Notes under the pieces: generated by a model
Seen by the model: the letters and a program-made list of their open reading frames with translations, nothing else
Told to the model about the DNA's origin: nothing
Databases searched by the model: none
Shown: positions 49,041 through 58,921 of the stretch, piece by piece
How positions within the stretch are numbered: the stretch's first letter is position 1
How the letters are laid out: the number at the start of each line of letters is the position of its first letter
NCBI GenBank assembly: GCA_002375465.1
Contig: DFLT01000017.1
Coordinates: forward strand, 124,001-188,000
Source of the DNA: Alphaproteobacteria bacterium UBA3612
Lineage (GTDB): Bacteria; Pseudomonadota; Alphaproteobacteria; Sphingomonadales; Sphingomonadaceae
DNA: 64,000 bases
Direction of reading: 5' to 3'
Translations under genes and position numbers: made by a program

Positions 49041-50138
49041 GTGACCGCCGCCGCCCGCGCCCTTTCCCGCCTGATGCTGACGGATTTTCGTTCGCATACC
49101 CGCGCGGAACTGCACCTGAAGCGCGGCCTGATCGCGATCAGCGGTCCGAATGGCGCAGGCAAGACCAATTTGCTGGAAGCGATCAGCCTGCTGTCGCCGG
49201 GTCGGGGGCTGCGGCGCGCAACCCTGCCCGAAATGGCGCGTGCAGACGGCGGCGGCGGATTCGCCATTGCCGCGCGCCTCGATACGGGCGGCGGCGCGCC
49301 CGTGGAGATCGGAACGGGGATCGAGCCGGGTTCTGCGCGGCGCATGGTACGCATTAACGGCGCGAACCGGCCCGCAAACGACCTGACCGAATGGACATCC
49401 GTCCTGTGGCTGACGCCCGCGATGGACCGCCTGTTCGCGGGCGGCGCGGGCGACCGGCGCCGGTTCCTGGACCGGCTGACACTGGCGCTGCACCCCGGCC
49501 ACGCCCAGGCGGCAGCGCGATACGAGGCCGCCATGCGGGAGCGCAATCGCCTGATCGGCGAGGGCCGCAGCTCCGACGCTTGGCTGACAGCGGTCGAGCG
49601 GCAAATGGCCGAGTTCGGCGCCATGGTGTCGAACGCCCGCAGCAATGCGGTGGCGGCGCTGGGCGCGGCCCTGGCGACGCAGGAGGGGCCGTTTCCGAGT
49701 GCGGGGATCGCGCTGGACGGCGAAAGTTGGAGCAGTTCGGCAGACCTTGTTGCGGCGCTCGCCGCCTCCCGCCGCAATGACGTGCGCGCCGGGCGCACCC
49801 TGATCGGGCCGCACCGCGACGATCTGGACGTCGTCCATCTGGAAAAGGGACAGGCGGCGGCGCGCGCCTCCACAGGCGAGCAGAAGGCGCTGCTGCTGGG
49901 CATCATCATCGCCCATGCGGGGCTGGTGGCGGAGCAGACGGGACGGCGTCCGATCCTGCTGCTGGACGAGGTGGCGGCGCATCTGGACGAGGATCGGCGC
50001 GCGGCCCTGTTCGGCCTGCTGGACGCGCTGGGACCGCAGGTCTGGATGACCGGCACCGACTCGGCGCTTTTCCGTGCAATTCCGGGGGACGCGACCTATA
50101 TAGAGATGGTGGACGGGGTGCCGGTGGTCCGGTCGTAA
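49041..50138 (+). CDS. recF: DNA replication and repair protein RecF
   Basis: RecF is an SMC-like ATPase that helps load RecA at gaps. The 365-residue product has the Walker A motif SGPNGAGKTNLLEAISLLSPGRGLR, the signature ASTGEQKALLLGIIIAHAGL, and the Walker B segment PILLLDEVAAHLDEDRR. It starts with GTG at 49041, 99 bp after dnaN. The first residues (TAAARALSRLMLTDFRSHTRAELHL) match the family. Confidence 0.96.
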   Translation: MTAAARALSRLMLTDFRSHTRAELHLKRGLIAISGPNGAGKTNLLEAISLLSPGRGLRRATLPEMARADGGGGFAIAARLDTGGGAPVEIGTGIEPGSARRMVRINGANRPANDLTEWTSVLWLTPAMDRLFAGGAGDRRRFLDRLTLALHPGHAQAAARYEAAMRERNRLIGEGRSSDAWLTAVERQMAEFGAMVSNARSNAVAALGAALATQEGPFPSAGIALDGESWSSSADLVAALAASRRNDVRAGRTLIGPHRDDLDVVHLEKGQAAARASTGEQKALLLGIIIAHAGLVAEQTGRRPILLLDEVAAHLDEDRRAALFGLLDALGPQVWMTGTDSALFRAIPGDATYIEMVDGVPVVRS

Positions 50139-50276
50139 AATCTCGGCCGCGCAGTCCCCGAGGTTCGGGCGCAGACCTGAACCGGTTTCCCGGCGGTCAT
50201 GCCGTTGGACGGGTGCACAGATGGCCACCGGCACCTGCCGGGGGACGATCCTTGTTTTGTGGGTGAAGGACGAAAA

Positions 50277-52703
50277 TTGGCGGAAAATAACGAGACGGTT
50301 CAGCATGATGCCGTCGACAGTGCGGCTGTCGCGAGCAATGCCGGCAATGGCGATTACGGCGCCGATTCCATCAAGGTTCTGAAGGGGCTGGATGCTGTTC
50401 GCAAGCGGCCCGGCATGTATATTGGCGATACCGAGGACGGATCCGGCCTGCACCACATGGTGTTCGAGGTGTCGGACAATGCCATCGACGAAAGCCTGGC
50501 CGGGCATTGCGATCTGGTCACCATGACGCTGAACGCCGATGGCAGCGTCACCGTCACCGATAATGGTCGGGGCATCCCGACGGACATTCACACCGAGGAA
50601 GGCGTCAGCGCGGCGGAGGTCATCATGACCCAGCTGCATGCGGGCGGCAAGTTCGACCAGAACAGCTATAAAGTGTCGGGCGGACTGCACGGCGTCGGCG
50701 TTTCCGTCGTCAATGCCCTGTCCGACTGGCTGGAACTGCGCATTTTCCGTGACGGCAAAGAACATTGGATGCGGTTCGAAAACGGCAACACCGTCGAGCC
50801 GCTGAAGGTTGTCGGCGATGCGGAAGGGCAGAAGGGAACGCATGTTACCTTCATGGCGGCGGAATCGACGTTCAAGCTGATCGAATATGATTTCGAGAAG
50901 CTGGTGCACCGCTATCGCGAACTGGCATTCCTGAATTCCGGCGTGCGCCTGCTGCTGGCCGACGAACGCCATGCCGAGCGGGAAGAAGTGCAGCTTTACT
51001 ACGAAGGCGGCGTTGCCGAGTTCGTCAAATATCTGGATCGCAACAAGACGCCAATCATCCCCGAACCCGTTCTGATCATGGGCGAACGCGACGATGTCGG
51101 CATCGAAGTCGCGCTGGAATGGAACGATTCCTATCACGAGCAGGTGCAACCGTTCACCAACAATATTCCGCAGCGCGACGGCGGCACCCATTTGGCGGCA
51201 TTCCGCAGCGCGCTGACACGCACGCTGGGCGCCTATGCGGAGCAGTCCGGCGCACTGAAGAAGGAAAAGGTTTCCCCCACGGGTGAGGACATGCGCGAGG
51301 GGCTGACCGCCATCGTGTCCGTCAAGGTGCCGGATCCGAAATTCTCATCGCAAACCAAGGACAAGCTGGTTTCGTCGGAGGTGCGCTCCGCCGTCGAAGG
51401 ATTGATCAGCGAGAAGCTGAGCGAGTGGCTGGAGGAAAACCCCGCGCCCGCAAAGGCCATTGTCGACAAGTTCGTCGGCGCCGCCGTCGCCCGTGAGGCG
51501 GCCCGAAAGGCACGCGAGGCCAGCCGCAAGACGGTGCTGGGCGTATCGTCCCTGCCCGGCAAGCTGAACGACTGTCAGGAAAAAGACCCCGCCAAATCCG
51601 AACTGTTCCTGGTCGAGGGCGATTCCGCCGGCGGGTCGGCGAAGCAGGGCCGCGATTCCAAATATCAAGCGATCCTGCCACTGCGCGGCAAGATCCTGAA
51701 CGTCGAACGCGCACGTTTCGACCGCATGCTGGGCTCCCGCGAGATCGGCACGATTATCCAGGCACTGGGTACCGGGATCGGCCGGGAAGATTTCAATCTG
51801 GAAAAGCTGCGCTATCACAAGATCATCATCATGACCGACGCCGACGTCGACGGCGCGCATATTCGCACCCTGCTGCTGACGTTCTTTTACCGTCAGATGC
51901 CCGAGCTGGTGACGGAGGGCTATCTATATATTGCGCAGCCGCCCCTGTATAAGGTCGCGAAGGGCAAGTCGGAGGTCTATCTGAAGGACCAGGCCGCACT
52001 GGACGACTATCTGATCAATGCGGGCCTGGACGGCGTGACGGTGGAAACCATCGACGGCGCACGCGCGGGTGAGGATCTGCGCCAGCTGGTGAACCAGGCG
52101 CGGCGCATGAAGGTGTTCCTGGGCTATGTACCCGGACGCTACGACCCCCGCATGGTCGAGGCGGCTGCGATTTCCGGCGTTCTGGCCAAGCAGGCCAACG
52201 AGGCCGGCGCGAACGCCCTGGCAACGCTGCTGAACGCGGAAAGCGACGATGGCGAATGGGCCGTCGAGGTACAGAATTCGGGCTATACGATTACACGCGT
52301 CCTGCGCGGCGTGACCGATGCCTATATTCTGGACGACAAATTGCTGATGTCGGCAGAGGCGCGCAAGCTGGCGCAGTTGTTCGAGGGCGAAACCGTCTAT
52401 GCCGCACCGCTGCGCATCGACGAGGCGCGCAGCGTTCGACGCCCATCCGAACTGCTGGATGCGGTCTTTACTGCCGGACGGAAGGGCCTGAGCATCCAGC
52501 GTTATAAGGGCCTGGGCGAGATGAACGCCGAACAACTGTGGGAAACGACACTGGATCCCTCCAACCGCTCGCTGCTGCGCGTGGCCGTGGAACAGGCGGA
52601 CGTTGCCGACGACATCTTCACCCGCCTGATGGGCGACGTCGTCGAACCGCGCCGCGAATTCATCCAGCAGAACGCACTGTCGGTCGCCAATCTGGACGTG
52701 TGA
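50277..52703 (+). CDS. gyrB: DNA gyrase subunit B
   Basis: GyrB is the ATPase subunit of gyrase. The 808-residue product has the GHKL ATP site (DNAIDESLAGH, DNGRGIPTDIH, GGLHGVGVSVVNALS) and the Toprim region (LFLVEGDSAGGSAKQGRD, MTDADVDGAHIRTLLLTFFYR). It ends with the conserved QRYKGLGEMNAEQLWETTLDP segment. I start at TTG 50277 because AAGGA lies 6 nt upstream; the ATG at 50199 would add an unusual leader. The 138-bp gap before it holds only a weak hairpin. Confidence 0.96.
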   Translation: MAENNETVQHDAVDSAAVASNAGNGDYGADSIKVLKGLDAVRKRPGMYIGDTEDGSGLHHMVFEVSDNAIDESLAGHCDLVTMTLNADGSVTVTDNGRGIPTDIHTEEGVSAAEVIMTQLHAGGKFDQNSYKVSGGLHGVGVSVVNALSDWLELRIFRDGKEHWMRFENGNTVEPLKVVGDAEGQKGTHVTFMAAESTFKLIEYDFEKLVHRYRELAFLNSGVRLLLADERHAEREEVQLYYEGGVAEFVKYLDRNKTPIIPEPVLIMGERDDVGIEVALEWNDSYHEQVQPFTNNIPQRDGGTHLAAFRSALTRTLGAYAEQSGALKKEKVSPTGEDMREGLTAIVSVKVPDPKFSSQTKDKLVSSEVRSAVEGLISEKLSEWLEENPAPAKAIVDKFVGAAVAREAARKAREASRKTVLGVSSLPGKLNDCQEKDPAKSELFLVEGDSAGGSAKQGRDSKYQAILPLRGKILNVERARFDRMLGSREIGTIIQALGTGIGREDFNLEKLRYHKIIIMTDADVDGAHIRTLLLTFFYRQMPELVTEGYLYIAQPPLYKVAKGKSEVYLKDQAALDDYLINAGLDGVTVETIDGARAGEDLRQLVNQARRMKVFLGYVPGRYDPRMVEAAAISGVLAKQANEAGANALATLLNAESDDGEWAVEVQNSGYTITRVLRGVTDAYILDDKLLMSAEARKLAQLFEGETVYAAPLRIDEARSVRRPSELLDAVFTAGRKGLSIQRYKGLGEMNAEQLWETTLDPSNRSLLRVAVEQADVADDIFTRLMGDVVEPRREFIQQNALSVANLDV

Positions 52704-52737
52704 GCCTGTGCCGTCGACGAAGCGCTGACCGGGAAGG

Positions 52738-53610
52738 CTAAGTCCGGAAAACGCCTTGGGCAATTCCCCGCAGGGCGGAGATGGCGGACATATCCGCCCC
52801 CTCCGGCTCCAGCCAGGCGAAGCCGATGGTGCGGCGGCGGTCGAATGTCGCCAGTTCGACGGCGCTTACCCCGTCGATCCGGCTGGACAGCGGCGCCACC
52901 GTGATACCCAGGCCGGCACGGACCATGCGCAGAACGCGGTCGTCATTGGGCGACCGCAGGCTAAACGGAGGCCTTATGCCGTGGGAGGTGAAGAATTTGC
53001 TGGTTTCGACAAGCACTTCGCATGAGCGGCGGGCGATCATGGTTTCGCCGCTGACCTCCTCTGGCGCGACGCGTCCGCGCCCTGCGATCAGATGACTGTC
53101 CGGCACCATCAAGACATAGGGTTCGTCCACCAGAGCGACGGCACCCGCCGCCTGCATCTGGCTGTCGAGAATGGTCAGGGCGGCGTCGACCTCGTGATTT
53201 GACAGCGCCCGCGCAATCTCTGCCTCCCGCCCCTCCTTCACGATCAGGGGAAGGGCATCCGGCTGGTCAAGATATTCGCAGACGATTCGTTCGACCAGCG
53301 CGGATGCCAGCGTGTCGATCAGACCCAGCCTGAGCGGTTCGGCAGGCGTCGACACCTGGCCGATCTTTTCCTCCGCAAGGCGGAATTCGCGCTGGATACG
53401 ACGGGCGTGAACCAGAAAACGGCTGCCCGCCTCCGTCAGCTGAATGCGTTTCTTGTCGCGGATCAGAAGCTTCGTGCCTAGCTGCCGCTCCAACTCCGCA
53501 ACGCCGCTCGACAGGCTGGGCTGGGTCACATGGATAAGCTCCGCAGCGCGCGTAAAGCTGCCGCTGTCCACCACAGCGAGAAAATGGCGGATTTGCACAC
53601 GAGAGATCAT
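52738..53610 (-). CDS. LysR-family transcriptional regulator
   Basis: A 290-residue LysR protein with the N-terminal helix-turn-helix (FLAVVDSGSFTRAAELIHVTQPSLSSGVAELERQLGTKLLIR) and an effector-binding domain. It diverges from the ivd-mccB-mccA operon and probably controls it, where many bacteria use the MerR-type LiuR instead. A perfect TATAAT -10 for its own gene lies on the minus strand at 53637-53632, in an AT-rich 115-bp divergent region. The effector is not known; a leucine-pathway CoA ester would fit. Confidence 0.88.
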   Translation of the reverse strand: MISRVQIRHFLAVVDSGSFTRAAELIHVTQPSLSSGVAELERQLGTKLLIRDKKRIQLTEAGSRFLVHARRIQREFRLAEEKIGQVSTPAEPLRLGLIDTLASALVERIVCEYLDQPDALPLIVKEGREAEIARALSNHEVDAALTILDSQMQAAGAVALVDEPYVLMVPDSHLIAGRGRVAPEEVSGETMIARRSCEVLVETSKFFTSHGIRPPFSLRSPNDDRVLRMVRAGLGITVAPLSSRIDGVSAVELATFDRRRTIGFAWLEPEGADMSAISALRGIAQGVFRT

Positions 53611-53725
53611 AGCTTCAGTCTATACTCAACTATTATAAAATCAATTTTCTTTATGCTACAAAAGCCGGTATCCAGAAGCGGCGCGCATTCTTCGCGCGAA
53701 GGCACATCTGGTTTCTGGAGCAAAT

Positions 53726-54889
53726 ATGCGCGCCACCCCCGAATTCGATTTCGCCCTGGGCGAAACCGCGGACATGATCCGCGAAACGACCGAACGTTTT
53801 GCAGACGAGCAGATCGCCCCGCTGGCCGAGAAGGTCGATCGCGAGGACTGGTTCCCGCAGGAGCTGTGGCCGCAAATGGGCGAACTGGGCCTGCACGGCA
53901 TTACCGTTCCAGAAGCGGACGGCGGCCTGGGCCTCGGTTATTTGCAGCATGTCATCGCGGTAGAGGAAGTCAGCCGCGCCAGCGCAAGCGTTGGCCTGTC
54001 CTATGGCGCGCATTCCAATCTGTGCGTCAATCAGATCGCCCGCTGGGCGAATGAAGAGCAGAAGGCGAAATATCTGCCCAAGCTGATCAGCGGCGAGCAT
54101 GTCGGCTCGCTCGCCATGTCGGAAACCAATGCCGGGTCCGACGTCGTGTCCATGAAGCTGAAGGCCGACAAGGTCGATGGCGGCTGGCGCCTGAACGGCA
54201 CCAAATTCTGGATCACCAACGCCGCCTATGCCGATGTGCTGGTGGTGTATGCGAAAACCTCCCCCGATGCGGGCAGCCGGGGCATCAGCACCTTCCTGAT
54301 CGAAAAGGACATGGACGGTTTTTCCATCGGCCAGAAGATCGGCAAGATGGGCATGCGCGGATCGCCGACGGCCGAGCTGGTCTTCGACGATTGCTTCGTT
54401 CCCGACGAAAACGTCATGGGCCCGCTGAATGGCGGTGTCGGCGTCCTGATGAGCGGCTTGGATTATGAACGCGTCGTGCTGTCGGGCATTCAGCTGGGCA
54501 TCATGCAGGCCTGTCTCGACACGGTCATCCCCTATGTTCGCGAGCGCACGCAGTTCGGAAAGCCCATCGGTACGTTCCAGCTGTTGCAGGCGAAGGTCGC
54601 CGACATGTACGTCGCGCTGCAATCGGCGCGCGCCTATACCTATGCGGTGGCAAAGGGATGCGACGCCGGACAGACCACGCGTTTCGACGCCGCGGGCGCG
54701 ATCCTGCTGGCCAGCGAGAATGCCTTTACCGCGGCGGGAGAGGCCGTGCAGGCGCTGGGCGGCGCGGGATACACCACCGACTGGCCGGTTGAACGCTATC
54801 TGCGCGATGCCAAGCTGCTGGATATCGGCGCGGGCACGAACGAGATCCGCCGCATGCTGATCGGCCGCGAACTGATCGGAGCAGGCTGA
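53726..54889 (+). CDS. ivd: Isovaleryl-CoA dehydrogenase
   Basis: FAD-dependent acyl-CoA dehydrogenase of 387 residues with the family signatures: AMSETNAGSDVVSMKLKA, WITNAAYADVLVVYAKT, QFGKPIGTFQLLQAKVADMY, and a C-terminal AVQALGGAGYTTDWPVERYLRDAKLL. Family members include isovaleryl- and other short branched-chain dehydrogenases; location before mccB and mccA favours isovaleryl-CoA. It begins the operon 115 bp from the divergent LysR gene, with GGAG 6 nt before the ATG. It is followed by mccB after one base. Confidence 0.93.
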   Translation: MRATPEFDFALGETADMIRETTERFADEQIAPLAEKVDREDWFPQELWPQMGELGLHGITVPEADGGLGLGYLQHVIAVEEVSRASASVGLSYGAHSNLCVNQIARWANEEQKAKYLPKLISGEHVGSLAMSETNAGSDVVSMKLKADKVDGGWRLNGTKFWITNAAYADVLVVYAKTSPDAGSRGISTFLIEKDMDGFSIGQKIGKMGMRGSPTAELVFDDCFVPDENVMGPLNGGVGVLMSGLDYERVVLSGIQLGIMQACLDTVIPYVRERTQFGKPIGTFQLLQAKVADMYVALQSARAYTYAVAKGCDAGQTTRFDAAGAILLASENAFTAAGEAVQALGGAGYTTDWPVERYLRDAKLLDIGAGTNEIRRMLIGRELIGAG

Positions 54890-54890
54890 C

Positions 54891-56492
54891 GTGACGGCAC
54901 CGGCCCTGACCTCTGCTATCGACGTGGACAGCGCCCCGGCGCAGGCCCACAAGAGCCATAATCGCACGCTGGCCGAAGAGCTGCGCAAGAAGGTCGCGCG
55001 TGCGGCGCAGGGCGGCAGTGAGCGCAGCCGGGAGCGTCACGTATCGCGCGGAAAGCTGTTGCCGCGCGAGCGGGTCGAGCGGCTGCTGGACCCCGGATCG
55101 CCGTTTCTGGAAATTGGCCAGCTGGCGGCCAACCAGATGTATGGCGACGAGATTCCGGGCGCGGGCCTGATCTGCGGCATCGGCCGCGTCGCAGGCCGGC
55201 AGGTGATGATCGTCGCCAATGACGCCACCGTTAAAGGCGGCACCTATTATCCGATGACGGTGAAGAAGCATCTGCGCGCGCAAGAGATCGCACAGGAAAA
55301 CCGCCTGCCCTGCGTGTATCTGGTCGATTCCGGCGGCGCAAATCTGCCGCACCAGTCTGAAGTGTTCCCGGACCGTGATCATTTCGGCCGTATCTTCTTC
55401 AACCAGGCAAACATGTCGGCGCTGCAGATTCCGCAGATCGCCTGCGTTATGGGTAGCTGTACGGCGGGCGGCGCCTATGTGCCGGCGATGAGCGACGAAA
55501 CCGTCATCGTGCGCAATCAGGGCACAATCTTCCTGGCTGGCCCGCCGCTGGTGGAGGCCGCGACCGGAGAGAAGATCAGCGCCGAGGATCTGGGCGGCGG
55601 CGATCTGCACGGCAAGACGTCGGGCGTGGTCGACCATCTGGCGGAAAATGACGAACATGCGCTGACCATCGTGCGCGATATCGTCAGCCATCTGGGCAAG
55701 CCGCACCAGCCCGATGTGGAATTGCAGGAGCCTGTCGCACCCAAATTCGATGCCGACGACCTCTATGCCATCATCCCCGACGATGTGCGTGCCCCCTATG
55801 ATGTGCACGAGGTCATCGCCCGGCTGGTCGACGGATCCGAATTCCACGAATTCAAGTCGGCCTATGGCAAGACGCTGGTATGCGGGTTCGCCCATATCTG
55901 GGGCATGCCGGTCGGCATATTGGCGAATAATGGCGTCCTGTTTTCCGAAAGCGCGCAAAAGGGTGCGCATTTCATCGAACTGGCGGCGCAGCGCGGCATC
56001 CCGCTGCTGTTCCTGCAGAATATCTCCGGCTTCATGGTCGGCGGCAAATATGAGGCGGAGGGTATCGCCAAACATGGTGCGAAGCTGGTGACGGCCGTCG
56101 CCACCGCCCAGGTGCCGAAGATCACCGTCGTCATCGGCGGCAGCTTTGGCGCCGGCAATTACGGCATGGCGGGGCGCGCCTATTCCCCGCGTTTCCTCTT
56201 TACCTGGCCGAATGCCCGCATCTCCGTCATGGGCGGCGAACAGGCGGCATCGGTGCTGGCCACCGTCCACAAGGACGCCGCCGACTGGACCGAGGAAGAG
56301 GCGGAGGCGTTCAAGGCGCCCATCCGCGAAAAATACGAAGCCGAGGGCAATCCCTATTTCGCCACGGCGCGCCTGTGGGACGATGGCGTCATCGACCCGG
56401 CGCAGACGCGCGACGTGCTGGGCCTGGCCTTTGCGGCGACGCTGAATGCGCCCATTTCGCAGCCGCCACGCTTCGGCGTTTTCAGGATGTAA
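54891..56492 (+). CDS. mccB: 3-methylcrotonyl-CoA carboxylase, carboxyltransferase (beta) subunit
   Basis: The carboxyltransferase subunit moves CO2 from biotin to 3-methylcrotonyl-CoA in leucine breakdown. The 533-residue product matches the family in length and sequence: RGKLLPRERVERLLDPGSPFLEIGQLA, CTAGGAYVPAMSDETVIV, PLLFLQNISGFMVGGKYEAEG, and GSFGAGNYGMAGRAYSPRFLFTWPNARISVMGGEQAASVL. The start is GTG 54891. It lies 3 bp before a small secreted-protein gene that separates it from mccA. Confidence 0.95.
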   Translation: MTAPALTSAIDVDSAPAQAHKSHNRTLAEELRKKVARAAQGGSERSRERHVSRGKLLPRERVERLLDPGSPFLEIGQLAANQMYGDEIPGAGLICGIGRVAGRQVMIVANDATVKGGTYYPMTVKKHLRAQEIAQENRLPCVYLVDSGGANLPHQSEVFPDRDHFGRIFFNQANMSALQIPQIACVMGSCTAGGAYVPAMSDETVIVRNQGTIFLAGPPLVEAATGEKISAEDLGGGDLHGKTSGVVDHLAENDEHALTIVRDIVSHLGKPHQPDVELQEPVAPKFDADDLYAIIPDDVRAPYDVHEVIARLVDGSEFHEFKSAYGKTLVCGFAHIWGMPVGILANNGVLFSESAQKGAHFIELAAQRGIPLLFLQNISGFMVGGKYEAEGIAKHGAKLVTAVATAQVPKITVVIGGSFGAGNYGMAGRAYSPRFLFTWPNARISVMGGEQAASVLATVHKDAADWTEEEAEAFKAPIREKYEAEGNPYFATARLWDDGVIDPAQTRDVLGLAFAATLNAPISQPPRFGVFRM

Positions 56493-56495
56493 TCC

Positions 56496-56966
56496 ATGCG
56501 AGCTTTTCTTGCCTTTCTGCTGATCCTGATCAGCGCGCCTGCCGCCGCGCAGGAAAACGGCGCGGAGGCCGATCGCGTCGCTGTGCTTGCGGTGATCGAT
56601 CGGCTGTTCGACGCGATGGCGGCGGGCGACGGCGAAGCGATTGCAGCGTTGAGCGTGCCGAGCGGCATGATCACGGCGATTCCGCAGGCCAATGGCGAAG
56701 GGAATGACCCGCTGTCGCCCCTTAGCTGGGATGATTTCGCCGAACGCGTTGAAAATGCGCCTGCGCCCCTTCGGGAGAGAATCTTTGCCCCGGACGTCCG
56801 CGTACAGGGCGACATGGCAATGGTGTGGGCGCGGTTCGACCTGCATGTCGGCGACAATTTCTCGCACTGCGGCACGAACCTGTTCGAGCTGCTGAGGCAG
56901 GGCGGCACATGGCGCCTGTACCACGTTACCTACACACATGAGCAGACCGGGTGCGAAGCACGATGA
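56496..56966 (+). CDS. Secreted NTF2/SnoaL-like (DUF4440-type) protein
   Basis: A 156-residue protein with a clear signal peptide (AFLAFLLILISAPAAAQ). The mature part resembles the NTF2-like cone fold: VLAVIDRLFDAMAAGDGEAIAALS, then FAPDVRVQGDMAMVWARFDLHVGD and GGTWRLYHVTYTH. It lies between mccB and mccA and overlaps the mccA start by ATGA. It has no obvious function in leucine breakdown; NTF2-like proteins bind small ligands or act as hydrolases or isomerases. A periplasmic product coupled to a cytoplasmic carboxylase subunit is unusual. Confidence 0.85.
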   Translation: MRAFLAFLLILISAPAAAQENGAEADRVAVLAVIDRLFDAMAAGDGEAIAALSVPSGMITAIPQANGEGNDPLSPLSWDDFAERVENAPAPLRERIFAPDVRVQGDMAMVWARFDLHVGDNFSHCGTNLFELLRQGGTWRLYHVTYTHEQTGCEAR

Positions 56967-58840
56967 TCCAGAGCCTTCTTATCGCGAATCGCGGCGAAAT
57001 CGCCTGTCGCATCATCCGCACGGCGCGCCAGATGGGCATTCGTACCATTGCCGTCTATTCGGACGCCGATGCGAAGGCGGTGCATGCGCGCATGGCCGAC
57101 GAGGCGGTTCATATCGGGCCGTCACCCGCCGCCGAAAGCTATCTGATCGGCGACAAGATTCTGGACGCCGCGAAGCGCACTGGCGCCGACGCGATCCATC
57201 CCGGCTATGGCTTTCTGTCCGAAAATGCGGATTTCGCGGCGGCGGTGCAGGCCGCCGGCCTGATCTGGGTCGGCCCCAATCCCGACAGTATCCGTGCCAT
57301 GGGCCTGAAGGACGCTGCCAAGAAGCTGATGCAGGATGCGGGCGTTCCCGTCACCCCCGGCTATATGGGCGAAGATCAATCGCCTGAGCGTCTGGCAAAA
57401 GAGGCCGAGACGATCGGCTATCCCGTCCTGATCAAGGCCGTCGCGGGCGGCGGCGGCAAGGGCATGCGCAAGGTCGACAATGCCGACGATTTTGCCGACA
57501 TGCTGCAAAGTTGCCGTCGTGAAGCGCGCGCCAGCTTTGGCAATGAAGAAGTGCTGCTGGAAAAATGGATCACCAGCCCGCGCCATATCGAAGTCCAGAT
57601 CTTTGGCGACAGCCACGGCAATATCGTCCACCTGTTCGAACGCGACTGTTCGCTGCAGCGCCGCCACCAGAAGGTGATCGAAGAAGCGCCCGCACCCGGC
57701 ATGGACGCGGAAACCCGCAAAGCCATTTGCGACGCCGCCGTGCGCGCCGCCGCCGCAGTCGATTATGTCGGCGCGGGCACCATCGAGTTCATTGCCGACG
57801 CCAGCGAGGGGCTGAAGCCTGACCGCATCTGGTTCATGGAAATGAATACGCGCCTGCAGGTCGAGCATCCGGTGACGGAGGAAATCACCGGAATCGATCT
57901 GGTCGAGTGGCAATTACGGGCCGCGCGTGGGGAAACCCTGCCCCGCACGCAGGACCAGATTTCGATCAACGGCCATGCGGTCGAAGCACGCCTATATGCA
58001 GAGGATCCGGCCACCGGATTCCTGCCCAGCACGGGGCCGCTGGACCATTTCGACCTGCCGGAACGCGATATTCGCGTCGACAGCGGTGTCGAGCAGGGCT
58101 CTGTCATATCACCCTTCTACGACCCCATGATCGCGAAGATGATCGCCCATGCGGCAAGCAGGGACGAGGCGATCGACGCCCTGAAATCGGCGCTGGGGCG
58201 CACGGCGGTCTGGCCGGTCAAATCCAATGCCGCCTTCCTGTATCGTGCGCTGGAGAACGACGTGTTCCTGGCGGGCGACATGACGACGGCGCTGATCGAG
58301 GATGCGGGCGATACGCTGATCCCGGCATCGGATCCGGGCGAGGACATGCTGGCCGAGGCGGCACGCCGTCTGGCGGATGCTCGTACGCCTGCGGGACGCC
58401 AGGGCCTGCGGGGATTTCGCCTGAACGCGCCGGTGCGGTCTGAAATCATGTTGCAGAGCGGTAGCGAAACGTACCCCGCGCCAATCGCCGCCGCGCCCGC
58501 AGATGGCGTGACGGCAGCGGCAATCGGGACGGAGACGGTCCTGGTTACCAAGGCGGGGCAAAGCTTTGCCATTGGCCTGCCCCGCGCAGGTGAAGGTGCG
58601 GCGGCGGGCGCTGGCGACGGCGCGATCCTTTCGCCCATGCCGGGCAAGGTGATTGCCATCGACGTGGCGGAAGGGGACAGCGTTACCGCCGGGCAACGCC
58701 TGCTGGTGCTGGAGGCGATGAAGATGGAGCATTCCATGACCGCCCCCTTTGACGGGACGGTAGCGGCCCTGAATGTGACGGAAGGCGGCCAGGTACAGGT
58801 CGACGCAGTGCTGGTGCGGATCGAGGCGCCGGGAGCCTGA
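56963..58840 (+). CDS. mccA: 3-methylcrotonyl-CoA carboxylase, biotin-carrying (alpha) subunit
   Basis: The 625-residue product has an N-terminal biotin carboxylase domain (LLIANRGEIACRIIRTARQMG, DAIHPGYGFLSENADFAAA, VAGGGGKGMRKVDNADDF, MEMNTRLQVEHPVTEEITGIDLVEWQL). The biotin carrier domain is at the C-terminus with the biotinylated Lys in EAMKMEHSM. I use the ATG at 56963, overlapping the upstream stop; a GTG at 56951 is in frame but less likely. Together with mccB it carboxylates 3-methylcrotonyl-CoA. Confidence 0.95.
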   Translation: MIQSLLIANRGEIACRIIRTARQMGIRTIAVYSDADAKAVHARMADEAVHIGPSPAAESYLIGDKILDAAKRTGADAIHPGYGFLSENADFAAAVQAAGLIWVGPNPDSIRAMGLKDAAKKLMQDAGVPVTPGYMGEDQSPERLAKEAETIGYPVLIKAVAGGGGKGMRKVDNADDFADMLQSCRREARASFGNEEVLLEKWITSPRHIEVQIFGDSHGNIVHLFERDCSLQRRHQKVIEEAPAPGMDAETRKAICDAAVRAAAAVDYVGAGTIEFIADASEGLKPDRIWFMEMNTRLQVEHPVTEEITGIDLVEWQLRAARGETLPRTQDQISINGHAVEARLYAEDPATGFLPSTGPLDHFDLPERDIRVDSGVEQGSVISPFYDPMIAKMIAHAASRDEAIDALKSALGRTAVWPVKSNAAFLYRALENDVFLAGDMTTALIEDAGDTLIPASDPGEDMLAEAARRLADARTPAGRQGLRGFRLNAPVRSEIMLQSGSETYPAPIAAAPADGVTAAAIGTETVLVTKAGQSFAIGLPRAGEGAAAGAGDGAILSPMPGKVIAIDVAEGDSVTAGQRLLVLEAMKMEHSMTAPFDGTVAALNVTEGGQVQVDAVLVRIEAPGA

Positions 58841-58921
58841 GCAGGCAAGCGCGCCTAACATCCCGGTTTTGCTTCAATTAGGCCTCGCGATCCGTTCACC
58901 GGCCGTGTTACGTACCCGGGC

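Noticed and set aside
49014..51191. Long minus-strand frame of 725 codons across recF and gyrB
   Set aside because: It lies opposite two unambiguous genes and shows no recognisable domain.
54726..56939. Long minus-strand frame of 737 codons opposite ivd-mccB
   Set aside because: Same reason: antisense shadow with no domain, opposite well-conserved enzymes.
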